Shown here one piece after another: positions 12,195 through 22,414 of a stretch of DNA of 64,000 bases. The notes under the pieces were generated by a model. The model ran no database searches and was not told where the DNA came from. It saw nothing but the letters and a program-made list of their open reading frames with translations. The stretch is from Thereva unica. Lineage: Eukaryota > Arthropoda > Insecta > Diptera > Therevidae. Both the position numbers and the translations under genes were made by a program. Location: assembly GCA_949987705.1 (NCBI GenBank), contig OX465282.1, positions 92,554,070 to 92,618,069 of the forward strand. The letters run 5' to 3'. Position 1 is the stretch's first letter; every line of letters begins with the position of its first letter.

Positions 12195-13451
12195 CTACTT
12201 TTTTGCAGCCTCCAGAATCTCATCTGCGGTCACCGCAGGTGCCTCTTCTGGGTCCACCTGAAGGGTGGGTAGTTCGACGGTGCGTACGTTCTGCGGAAAC
12301 AGGACGTACACAATGCTCTGGAGCAGCGCGGGGCAGGTGATCGGCAGAGAGCGTTTGCCCTTGACCGCTGACATAACCATTTTATAGGCTCCACCCCAGG
12401 GGTCCGAGTCTGCTTCTCTGCACAATCTTTTGAAGTGCTCGGATTTACTTCTAGCGATGGCCTTGTTCAGCCTTTTCCTCGCTTCCTTATATCTCTGAAG
12501 GAGTTCATCGAAATCAGGACGGTTCCGATTTCTTTGAGTTCTCCTTCTCGCTTTCAGGCAGGCCCTTCGGCATTCGTCGATCTCGGCGTTCCACCAGAAG
12601 TTTGGTGGGTGTTGCCGATTGCCGGCGCGCCGAGGCATGGATGCATCACATGCCCGTGTTAGTGAATCTACGATTCGCTCTGCCCCTTCCCTGGCACCTC
12701 CTGCCGACCTCGCATCATGCAGGAATACTTCCACCTCTGTGTCGAGTTTATTTACGGCCCATCCTCTATTCGTTCCATAGATAGGATTCCTTTTTCCTAT
12801 ACCCTGGCCAATCTCGAAGATGATGGCTAGGTGGTCGCTGTGCGTGTTCAAATCGCTCACCCGCCATTGTAGGTCCTTGGCCACTGAATCGCTCACGTAA
12901 GTGATGTCGATTACAGACGCTCTCCCACCCCTTTGGAAGGTGTTTTCGCCTCCGGTGTTGACCAACACCACATTTAGTCGCGAGAATACTTCTAGGAGTA
13001 TGCGCCCTCTTGCATTCGTTTGTCGACTGCCCCATTCGACAGCCCAAGCATTGAAATCACCCGCTAATATTACCGGGTGATGGCGACTCGCGTCGGCGGT
13101 TAACCTTTCCAACATCGACTCGTACTCGTCTAGTGTCAGGCTTGGCGCCGCATAGCAGCTGTAGACGTGTATTCCGCCTACTTTTGCCCGCGTGAAGCTA
13201 TTCTCTGGGCTTCTCATGGTATCTTCCATGGCTCGGCTCCCGCATGTCCATATCGCTGACGTGCCGCTGCTATCATTTATCCAGACGCCGCTGTGCAGGT
13301 TTCTATACTGCTCGCAGACGATTGCGACGTCGATTTTCTCCTCATAGACTGTCTGTGCCAGCAGATCTTGTGCCGCTTGACAGTGGTTCAGGTTAATCTG
13401 TAAGAACCTTATCTTCGTCTTCTTTTCAGTGCCTCCTTGTACGCCGGACAT
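12195..13451 (-). CDS. R1-clade ORF2, endonuclease part
   Basis: The ATG at 13451 lies inside the end of ORF1, and the two frames overlap by 43 bases as in other R1-clade elements. The 418-residue product begins with an APE-like endonuclease fold: FLQINLNHCQAAQDLL at 15-30, a CEQY motif near residue 46, GDFNAW near 130 and a SDHLAIIF motif near 210. These contain the conserved Asn, Glu, Asp and His residues of the family. It cuts the chromosomal target to prime reverse transcription. The frame stops at AAKK (12195), where one A appears to be missing before the RT part. The remaining linker (about 240-418) is basic. Confidence 0.85.
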   Translation of the reverse strand: MSGVQGGTEKKTKIRFLQINLNHCQAAQDLLAQTVYEEKIDVAIVCEQYRNLHSGVWINDSSGTSAIWTCGSRAMEDTMRSPENSFTRAKVGGIHVYSCYAAPSLTLDEYESMLERLTADASRHHPVILAGDFNAWAVEWGSRQTNARGRILLEVFSRLNVVLVNTGGENTFQRGGRASVIDITYVSDSVAKDLQWRVSDLNTHSDHLAIIFEIGQGIGKRNPIYGTNRGWAVNKLDTEVEVFLHDARSAGGAREGAERIVDSLTRACDASMPRRAGNRQHPPNFWWNAEIDECRRACLKARRRTQRNRNRPDFDELLQRYKEARKRLNKAIARSKSEHFKRLCREADSDPWGGAYKMVMSAVKGKRSLPITCPALLQSIVYVLFPQNVRTVELPTLQVDPEEAPAVTADEILEAAKK

Positions 13452-14854
13452 CTACTACCTCCGGTCACGTGCCCGCTATCCCTGCCCTCTACCTCCCTAC
13501 AAATTAGGCATTTGGCAGCTTGGTCGCACTCCCTTACTTTGTGACCCTCTTTTCCGCGGCCTCGGCACAGCCTTCCTCTATCCTGGCTGCTGCTGCAGTT
13601 TCTCGCTATGTGACCGAACTTCATGCATTTGAAGCACGGTTTAAGCGATACCCGCTCCCGCATTCGGCATACCACCCAGCCGACTCGAACTTTACCTGCT
13701 GCGATAGCCTTCTTCGCAGCTTCAACAGGCAGGCTTATAAACGCCGTCTGAGTGCCCCCCCACGACTCTCTTAGCCTGAGGACATCCTTTTCCTCGACCG
13801 TCAGACCTAGCTGGGTCCTCAGTGCTTCGCACACCTCTTCCTTGGTTGTGATCTCGTCCAAGTCTCTACACTCGATCACTACCGTATTTGTACTGGCTCT
13901 CACTTCGGCCACCCCGTTAATCGATGATTTAACCTTCTGTTCTAAGTCCCCGGTCTTAGCATCTCCCCTCTTTAGCTCTAACAGGAGATCGCCCTTTTGC
14001 GTTCTCCTAACTCTATTTACGCTGTTTCCCAGTTCCGCCAGGGAGGCATCTGTCCTCACCTTGCGAAGGATCTCCGCGTACGTTGCTTCCCCTTTGGTCG
14101 TGATGATAATCGCATCCGACCGGGTCCTTTGCCTCAACTTGTTGGCCTCTTTCAGTCTTCTTTTCTTTTTCTTCCTCTTTTTCCGTTCCACCTTCTTCCA
14201 GGCAGAGCTTTCTCGGTCCCCACTCTCGCTTTCGACCGGGCCTGCCGCCTGTAGCGGGGCTGGCTCGGCCACTGCGTCGGGAGTCTTTCCCTTTTTCCTC
14301 TTTGGGGTGTGCTGCTGCAGCTGCACCTCCTCATTGAGCTCTCTACGGCGCTTGCGCGGCCGCGGCTCCTTGTTTTTCTCTTGGGGCCGTTTCTCTCCAG
14401 CATCCCCGGTTGAACGGCTCTCTTGTTTTTTCGGCAAATCTTCTGTTTGAGCCGACGTATCCATCAGCTCTTTCGCCCTTTGCCGCTTAACTATTTCCTC
14501 CTTTGCTTTTAGGTAGGTCGACCTGACCAACCTAATTTTCTCTTTAATGGCGTGCTCGACGTTTTTCTTAGCGTCGACATACTCCATGAGGTGTGTTATC
14601 ATAACCCCCAATTTCTCGAAGGGGGATGATCCAGCATCCTCCGCAGTGGTCGCCGGAGTGCTCACCCTCATTTCGCCATATTTCTCTAAGCCAAGGCGTT
14701 CTAGGTCCTTGGTACTCTTTGTCGGCGGTGTCCTCGCCGTCTTGTTGCTCCTTGGGATGGAATTCTTTGGATTTCCTTCTTGGGGAGTCGCGCTGTGTTG
14801 CTCAGGACCAGGGTGTTCCGGGTCCTTAGCACTCTTTGATGGTGGTGTTCTCAC
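13409..14854 (-). CDS. R1-clade ORF1 (gag-like, zinc knuckles)
   Basis: This product of about 481 residues binds the element RNA. It has a Pro/Ser/Lys-rich N-terminus with an imperfect internal repeat (RTPPSKSAKD, then RTPPTKSTKD), a very basic middle (RKRRR and KKRKKKKRRLKEANKLR) and C-terminal CCHC knuckles (CFKCMKFGHIARNC, then a second CxxC-type pair ending in CLIC...GH...C). The listed start is GTG. The frame stays open upstream to a stop at 14981-14983 with a further copy of the N-terminal repeat and no ATG, so the true start is uncertain. The 3' end overlaps ORF2. Confidence 0.8.
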   Translation of the reverse strand: MRTPPSKSAKDPEHPGPEQHSATPQEGNPKNSIPRSNKTARTPPTKSTKDLERLGLEKYGEMRVSTPATTAEDAGSSPFEKLGVMITHLMEYVDAKKNVEHAIKEKIRLVRSTYLKAKEEIVKRQRAKELMDTSAQTEDLPKKQESRSTGDAGEKRPQEKNKEPRPRKRRRELNEEVQLQQHTPKRKKGKTPDAVAEPAPLQAAGPVESESGDRESSAWKKVERKKRKKKKRRLKEANKLRQRTRSDAIIITTKGEATYAEILRKVRTDASLAELGNSVNRVRRTQKGDLLLELKRGDAKTGDLEQKVKSSINGVAEVRASTNTVVIECRDLDEITTKEEVCEALRTQLGLTVEEKDVLRLRESWGGTQTAFISLPVEAAKKAIAAGKVRVGWVVCRMRERVSLKPCFKCMKFGHIARNCSSSQDRGRLCRGRGKEGHKVRECDQAAKCLICREVEGRDSGHVTGGSRCPAYKEALKRRRR

Positions 14855-15191
14855 CGTCTTTATGCTCCTTTGGATGGAATTTCCATCTTCCGGAGTCGCC
14901 CTTTGTTGGACTATAAAAGCCCTAGCTGTATTTGTTGGAGCTTTGGGAGGGGCTCCACCCTCATTTCTTTTTGAGTTCAGTCACCCATGGCAGAGCTCCG
15001 CATTACCACGGGAAGGCTACATTGAAACCGAAGGTCGCCTGGTATTCGGAGTCCATCGTTAGCGGTACACTGACGCAGTACCATTCATCCCCTCAGCACG
15101 ATAGTTTCCACCTTGGGATTTCGTGTATCTATCTTAGTTAGCCACAAGCCTAAGCCTCACCACCGCGACAAGGTGTAGATACAAGGTGAGG
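14855..15191 (-). other. 5' leader of the R1-clade LINE
   Basis: This holds the sequence upstream of ORF1 to the TA-repeat junction. The ORF1 frame is open through the first ~125 bases with another copy of the N-terminal repeat, so part may be coding. Beyond that it should act as 5' UTR and internal promoter, but I see no specific promoter motif. Confidence 0.5.
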
Positions 15192-15212
15192 ATATATACC
15201 TATATATATATA

Positions 15213-15534
15213 TTAGGGCGGGTCAAATTTTTAATCGACCTTTTACACCCCCTAGTGATATTCTATGGGTAATTTTGAGCAACTTTGCCCAAGAAACTAT
15301 AGTTCGAAAGTTGAATTTGAGCCTCCGGATTTTTAAAAATAGGTATTTTTATGGTTTAATTAATTTAAAAAGATAAAAATACAAGTTTTGTTCTCCAAGT
15401 ACACATATATAGGGGTTTTTTGGGTCAAGGAATTTATTTCTGATGTTTATTTTTATTTACCAGTGCCGCTAGATGACGCTTTCGTACATTTTATCCATAT
15501 TTCGTATGTTTTATCACTATTTTTCAAGAAAAAT
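15213..15534 (+). repeat. Left terminal inverted repeat
   Basis: The arm starts at the TA repeat and pairs with 20907-21246 in inverted orientation. Similarity is strong in the outer ~140 bp (through CTCCGGATTTTTAAAAATA) and the inner ~70 bp (around TTCGTACATTTTATCCATAT), with a more diverged middle. Confidence 0.85.
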
Positions 15535-16295
15535 TATTATAGCAACCCCAAATTATAAATGGCTTATGTTTCATGGAGTGGTTCATTCTTGTTTTAGCGC
15601 CATTTCAATGAAGTATAAACAATATAAATATACTCATTCTCTAGTTAAACAAATTATAAACCATTAAAAGGCAGGTCTCAATTAAAACATTACTAATTTC
15701 AATAAATTTAAAATTAATAATAATAAAGAAAATTACATAAATCTAAAGTTAATAAGAAGAGAAAGTATTAAAATTCGTATAGGTGTAACACAATGCAAGT
15801 CCAAGTGGAAAAAAATCAAACAAACAATATAGTGAACAAAAACAGGGAAATCCCACCCCTAGTTCACAGGAAGCAATATTGAGACAATCATGTTTTGCGG
15901 CGGTTAATAAAAGGGCCTTTCAGAAGAATTACCTACATATAAGTAGGTACGAAATATAGCAATAATTACGGGTAATAAATTGTATGAAAGAGTAAAAAGT
16001 AGGCGACACATGTAATAAACATAAATATACTCCACAAAAATAGCCGATGGAAAATCAAAGCAGGACAATAAAAGTAAGATAGTAAAATAGGTTATTAGGA
16101 GTTCCGCGAAATTACGATTTGTAAGGAATGTTAGGAAATAGATATAGGAACCTGAAAGTTCAGTTCGCTCCTAGGCATCGCCGTGAGTTAACGAATCTAT
16201 TGTGAAAAAAGTAAAAGTAATTTTTGTATTTCTTATTTTTATAAGTATTTTTTATTTGATTTGTGTATATAAGAACATTTAGAACCTAATATACT

Positions 16296-18601
16296 ATGGA
16301 TCCAGTGCCGTCTACTTCGCAAGACCAAATAGCATCAACAAGCTCCGGAAGTTGTTTGACACATATGCCTTCTCAAGATATTAGTGCTTTTGGTGTGTCT
16401 AGTGAATTAAGTGGTGTGAATCTGCCAAATAAAGTGGATATCTTAAGATATTATTTCTTGCTGGGCGATCGTGCTAAAGTTCAAAGTAAAATGTTCTCGT
16501 ATAAGACTTTAACTCCTTATGTAGTAGATAAATTGCTTGAAATTTGGGGTAAACTGAATATTAGAACTATTGCCAAAACCAGTATTGGTAGAAAATTGAA
16601 TACTTTGCTTGACAGATATCAAACCGCGGATAAGAACAGAACGAAAGGCAGATCATTTAGAGCATTCGTACAATCCACAAACGAATTATTTTATATCGGA
16701 AAATGTGAATGTGACTTTAAAACAAATTTATGTTCATGTGGCTTGATTCCAGAACACTTAAAAGAGTTTATGCTAGATCAACATAATGACAGAAAATGTA
16801 TGATACCAGAATATACGACAGAAAATGTAGAGGAGGTACCTATATCTACAATAATAGCAGCAACTATAGAGAGCAGCGATCAACCATACATACCTGATCG
16901 AACAAATATCCATGTTGATGATGAAGATAGTGCAGAAGATCTTTCTCCAACGAAACGAGGACCTTATACTCCTAGATACGATGCTTCGAAGTTTGCTATG
17001 ATTTGTGACAGATTTGGTGTGCCTGACAGAATAGCTTCAGCTATGGCAACATGTCTTATGGAAGACATTAACGTAAGAGATGACCGTGGTAATTTTGTAA
17101 TTATGGAAAAGCAAAAGTTCGTAGAGAAAAAATGAAATGTAGACAAGAAGTGCTTCGTAACCGGTATGACGCTTCCAGTTTAATAGCATTTTCGTTTGAT
17201 GGCAGAAAAAACGATTCTTTAACGAGAGAGAAAATAGATCAAAAATTTCATCAAACGATGGTAAAAGAGCCTCATCTAGTTGTTTTGAAGGAGCCTAATT
17301 CCCAATTAATAGGCTACGTAAAATTGGAAAATGAAGATGCGGAAACTAAGGTCAAAAAATTGAACGAATTTTTCATCAGCAAAGGAATGTCCTTTGATTC
17401 ATTAATTGGCATATGCTGTGATGGTGAACCAGCAAATACTGGCATAAAAAATGGAATATTGCGACGATTCGAACTACAGTTACACAGACCACTGCATTGG
17501 TTTGTGTGCCTTATCCACTTTAACGAGCTTCCGCTGCGGCATTTGTTTGACACGTTAGAAAGATCATCCACCACTGGACCACGAACGACAACCGGAACGT
17601 TAAACAAACAAATTGAAACTTGTGAAAAACTTCCGGTACGTAATTGTTATAACTTTTTTCATACCATTTTTACTTCTATTACTTATTTATAATGTGTTTA
17701 AAATAATAAAATCGTATTTTAATTCATCTAATCTTTACAGGTTGTAGCTGATTTTGAAAAAATCCAACTAGAGAATATGCCTCCAGCAATGGAAGAAGAA
17801 GGTGAATTATCTACGGATTTAAAGTACTTGTACAAGTTGGCCAATGCGATTTCTAATGGTTTTATTCCGGAGGATTTGGCTAACATTAAACCAGGGCCAA
17901 TTGCTCATTCTCGCTGGCTCACCAAGGCCAATAGGATATTACGGTTATATGTGACAACGAATAAGCCATCTAAGAATTTGAAAACTCTAGTAGCCTACAT
18001 AATGAAAGTTTATACGCCAATGTATTTCAATATTAAGTATTATAACTCTGTCGTGTATGGTAGCGCATTATTTTCGAAATTCATACGTTGGGCACAGTTT
18101 TTAGAGCCAAATTTACGCGACGTGATAAATAATGTAATTAAGGACAATTCATATTATGCACATTCGGAAAATGTTTTGTTATCAATGTTGTTTGATGACA
18201 GAAAAGACAAACGCGACAGTGCTATAAACATAATTTTACACTATCGAAATAAACTGGACGATCCGATGCGAGTTAGAGTTTATAGAAAACCTATTATTAA
18301 CTTCAATTGCACAGATTATACGAATATGATTGACTTAAATGACGACAGTATTATTTTTGAGCCACCGTTTACAAAAACGATTCCGCATGATTATTTTGAG
18401 CAATACTTAGAATACGACGAGCCACCGCTGCCTGACCCAGGAATTCCGTTACACATCCAAGGTACGGAAAGACACATACAATTGCTGGCTAATGTTTCTA
18501 AACGTGCTTTAGACAAGAATCGAGAAGGAATAATGGCAGTGACATTAGAAAGCCGTAAGAAATTATCTCGACTTGAAAGCAAGCAAGACTTTCAAAAATA
18601 A
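16296..18601 (+). pseudogene. Spliced DDE-like transposase of the TIR element
   Basis: The ATG at 16296 begins a product of about 735 residues. The N-terminal part (1-280) is Ser/Thr-rich, with a cysteine cluster (CECDF...CSCG) near residue 150. The second part (from 17132) has FSFDGRKNDSL and CCDGEPANTG, likely the first two catalytic aspartates, and HWFVCLIHFNELPLRHLF. An intron of 105 bp (17636-17740, GTACG...TTTACAG) leads to the last exon, with GPIAHSRWLTKANRILRLYV, a pattern like the RW motif of hAT-type folds. A one-base frameshift in the A-rich tract near 17113-17120 breaks the frame between the first two parts. Proteins of this type are common in arthropod genomes, but I do not assign a superfamily. 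Confidence 0.75.
17636..17740 (+). other. Intron of the TIR-element transposase
   Basis: It starts GTACG and ends CTTTACAG. Splicing joins CTTCCG to GTTGTAGCTG and keeps the frame open from the central to the last exon. Confidence 0.75.
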
Positions 18602-18672
18602 CTCCTCGATTCTTATCTATTACTGCAAAAAAATGTTTTCCTTTTTGAATTTAAATTTACTTTTATACTGTA

Positions 18673-20653
18673 CTAGCAAAAACCCGCGTGCGTTGCAACG
18701 CCTTTCAATTAAATAAGATTATGCGGACACAGTCTGCGATAGGAAAATGATATAGTGAAAAAAGAACAAATCTGGGAAAATTGATTTTGGGAGATGACCG
18801 CCATGGACCAAATGATATATTGAGTATACTATATTACCTATGGTGTTCTACTTATCATACTCTTTCATTTGATACCCATGTCGAAGGGGTTGTAAAGAAA
18901 ATATTAATACGCCCTCTTGAGATGGCGCTATGGACCAAACGATATATTGAGTATACTATATTGCATATGGTGTTCTACTTATCATACTCTTTCATTTGAT
19001 ACCCATCTCGAAGGGGTTGTGAAGAAAATGGTAATCCGCCCTCTGGAGATGACCGCCATTTACCAAACTATATATTGAGTATACTATATTGCTTATATTG
19101 TTCTTCTTATCATAGCCTTTCATTTTATACCCATGTCTCGGGTGTTGTGAAGAAAATGGTAAACCGCCCTTTTGAGATGGCCGCCATGGACCAAATTATA
19201 AATTGAGTATACTATATTGCTTATGGTGTTCTACTTTTCATAGCCTTTCATGTGATACCCATGTCTCGGGTGTTGTGAAGAAAATGGTAACCCGCCCTCT
19301 TGAGATGGCCGCCATGAATCTAAAGACACAGTCTATGGCAATGTTCTTATAATGCCCTTTCATTTGATACCAATGTCGAGGGGGTAGTGAAGAAAATGAT
19401 CATCCGCCCTCTTCAGATGACCGCCATGGACCAAACGATATATTGAGTATACTATATTGCTTATGGTGTTCTACTTATCATACCCTTTCATTTGAAATCC
19501 ATGTCGAGGGGTGTGAAGATAATGGTAATCCAACCTCTGGAGATGGCCGCTATGGGCCAAACGATATATTGAGTATACTATATTGCTTATGTGTTCTACT
19601 TATCATACTCTCTCATTTGATACCCATCTCGAAAGGGTTGTGAAGAAAACGGTAGTCCGCCCGCTTGAGATGATCGCCATGGACGAACCGATATATTGAG
19701 TATACTATATTGCCTATGGTGTTCTCCTTGTCATACTCTTTCATTTGATATCCATGTCGAAGGTGTTGTGAAGAAAATGGTAATCCGCATTCTTGAGGTG
19801 GCCGCTATGGACCAAGCGACATATTGAGTATACTATATTGCTTATATTGTTCTACTTATCATACTCTTTCATTGGATACCCATTTCGAAGGGGTTGTGAA
19901 GATAATGGTCATCTGCTCTCTTGAGATGACTGCCATGCACCAAACGATATATTGAGTATACTATATTGCCTTTGGTGTTCTACTTACCATACCCTTTCAT
20001 TTGATATCCATGTCGAGGGGTTGTAAAGAAAATGGTAATCCGCCCTCTTGAGATGGCTGCTAGGGACCAAACGCCTGCTTTTCTATTGAAATTTTGCTAT
20101 AAACCTCACGGAGCCCGAGACCTTTCCTTCAGATATGAATTTTACACAGATGAAATGCCTCAAAGAACATGGGTCTTGCGTCGGCCGCCATGAATCGGTA
20201 TATTGAGTCTACTACATTGCTTATTGTATTCTACTTATCATACCCTTTCATTTGATACCCATGTCGAGGTGGTTGTGAAGAAAGTGGTACACCGCCCTCT
20301 TGAGACGGCCGCCATGGATCATTTTAGTTTCAATAGCGTCATGGCCTACCTATTGTTTGACAGCTGCGTAAATTTGAAATTTTCATTAAATGTAATGATT
20401 CAATTTAATGACAATTTTACATTTGTCAAACAATAGGTAGGCCATGAAGCTATTGAAACTAAAATGAAGTGAAAATTCCTAAAATTACCATTTTTTTGTT
20501 TTTTCAGGCAATTTTTTAAATTTTTCTCTCCGTAAGAACCATCCTCGTACTTCAACGAATATTCAAAAAAAAAATTAGTCCATCCAATAGGTCCAGCCGT
20601 TCTCGAGTTTTGCGCTTACCAACACATTTAGCGATTCATTTTTATATTATAGA
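18673..20653 (-). mobile_element. Non-autonomous Helitron inside the TIR element
   Basis: On the minus strand it starts TCTATAATATAAAAATGAAT and ends with a palindromic hairpin (GCGTTGCAACGC) about 18 bases before CTAG. It lies between an A (18672) and a T (20654), the AT target expected of Helitrons. The body holds about ten imperfect ~125-bp tandem units containing CATTTGATACCCAT, GCCGCCATGGACC and TGAGTATACTATATTGC. No Rep/helicase is encoded, so it must be moved by a helper. It is 1981 bp long and contains a hairpin MITE at 20320-20466. Confidence 0.88.
20320..20466. mobile_element. 147-bp hairpin MITE
   Basis: The first ~44 bases (from CATTTTAGTTTCAATAGC) return inverted at the end (GCTATTGAAACTAAAATG) with only a few mismatches, so nearly 60% of the segment can form one stem. 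It interrupts the ~125-bp unit pattern of the Helitron. It looks like a small inverted-repeat element or a foldback insertion. Confidence 0.75.
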
Positions 20654-20906
20654 TTCTATAAATAAAAATAAATTTATAATAAAAATGTAAATGTACGTTT
20701 GTTCTTAATCTAAAATCTCCGATCACTTTGAAATTTTGATACAACGTTGCATTCGAATATGCCTATGTTTTTATATACTATGAATGTGTTTCTGGAAGAG
20801 GTGTAGCGTGGCAACACCAAAACGACTATAGCGCACGTGTTTTAATATACTTGACCCATGCATTTATTTTAGGCCATTAATAATTTGGTTTTGCAAAACA
20901 AAACAA

Positions 20907-21357
<451 letters not shown>

Positions 21358-21446
21358 AGGGTGTCCCACATAAACTTACAAAGCGGCCGGCTGTGGATAA
21401 GTCTTGGATAGACGAACAAAAAATCGTATGGGTGGGGGGGGGGGAA

Positions 21447-21680
21447 ATCGTAACGGTTTAGCCGCTAAGGCGTTTTGAAGTTTTTTTTGCTAGAGTTTTA
21501 CATATCACCCAGTATTTTTGTAACCGTGTAACCCATTTTCATGATTATGGTACCGGTGTACGCAGAATTCCCCCACCTATCGACGACGGTATTTTCTATT
21601 TTTTTCACTAAAATTTCAACTAAAACCACCTTTTTCTCCAAAAAATACGTGATAAACCTAAACTTTTTTTTCCAAAATTA
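21447..21680 (+). repeat. Copy of the 6145-6510 MITE family
   Basis: It matches the left arm of the MITE at 6145 (TAACGGTTTAGCCGCTA, GCGTTTTGA, TTTACATA, GTATTTTTG) and its inner block (CACTAAAATTTCAACT). The segment 21940-22130 also matches the reverse complement of 6590-6700 (GAACGCAAAAAACTGCATTTG), so the two regions share a wider repeat in rearranged order. Confidence 0.6.
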
Positions 21681-21810
21681 AAAAGTTTAGACAATTGGTT
21701 AAGATTTCTGCCCTGATCCATTAGCTTGAATAACTCGATAAGTTGAACTGCTTTGGTTTCCTAAGTGTTCAAATTATCGCGAGTCTACTGTATATAAATC
21801 ACCATTGCGC

Positions 21811-21874
21811 GGCCGAGGATTAAACTTAGTTCCCCGGGGTAGGATTGTAACGTCTTAGCTCTACGCTACCGATT
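21811..21874 (-). repeat. tRNA-like fragment
   Basis: The minus strand reads CGGTAGCGTAGAGCTAAGACG and, further on, a B-box-like GTTTAATCC. A short related piece (CACCATTGCGCG) follows at 21801 and 21912. A cloverleaf could not be confirmed, so it is probably part of a tRNA-derived SINE. Confidence 0.3.
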
Positions 21875-22414
21875 TAAAACATGTTCTACCGAAGTAAAAA
21901 AATTATATTTCACCATTGCGCGACAGAGCCTCGGTATAAGCTTTTTTTTGAAAAAGCTAAAAAACTGTAACTGAGGAACGCAAAAAACTGCATTTGACAA
22001 AAGAACTTAAAAAAATGTTAACCCCTCCCAAAAAATTTTTCAAGCTAAAAGAAAAATACGGGTGCGCTTAAATTCAACAAAGAAATTTTTCACAAATTTT
22101 CAGTCTAATCTAAAATGTGAACAATAATTGTTAATAATTATTAATGGTCTGCTGATTTGAACTGAAATGACCCAATAAATATTTAATATCTAGATTAAAA
22201 AGGATAAAAAATTAATATATTTAGCATCAAATTATTAAGTTCAAACATAAGTAGGTAATAAAACAATCGTCTATTGCTTGTATTTACTTGTTTGATTTTT
22301 ATTTATAGTAAACTTTTCAATACTAAATTTTTTTTAACTTAATCTTAATTGTTTTTTCATATTAAGTACTCGAATTAAGTTAAATTTTTTAATTTAATTT
22401 TATTTACATTATAG

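Larger units (their letters stand above)
10023..15191 (-). mobile_element. R1-clade non-LTR retrotransposon
   Basis: Two overlapping ORFs on the minus strand (zinc-knuckle ORF1, then endonuclease-RT ORF2) end in a 3' UTR of about 125 bp and an A10 tail (T10 at 10025-10034). Flanking copies of ATATATACCTATATATATA form a target-site duplication in TA repeat. The endonuclease resembles R1-clade proteins (LQINLNHC...AQDLL near its start), and the RT ends with a CCHC-type motif as in R1. Several R1-clade families insert at microsatellites, and this copy may be one of them. The element is close to full length but has a one-base frameshift between endonuclease and RT and a SINE-like insert in the RT. 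Confidence 0.85.

Noticed and set aside
10260..14450. Several plus-strand frames of 60-237 residues opposite the R1-clade LINE
   Set aside because: They are antisense shadows of GC-rich ORF1 and ORF2 and have no recognisable domain.
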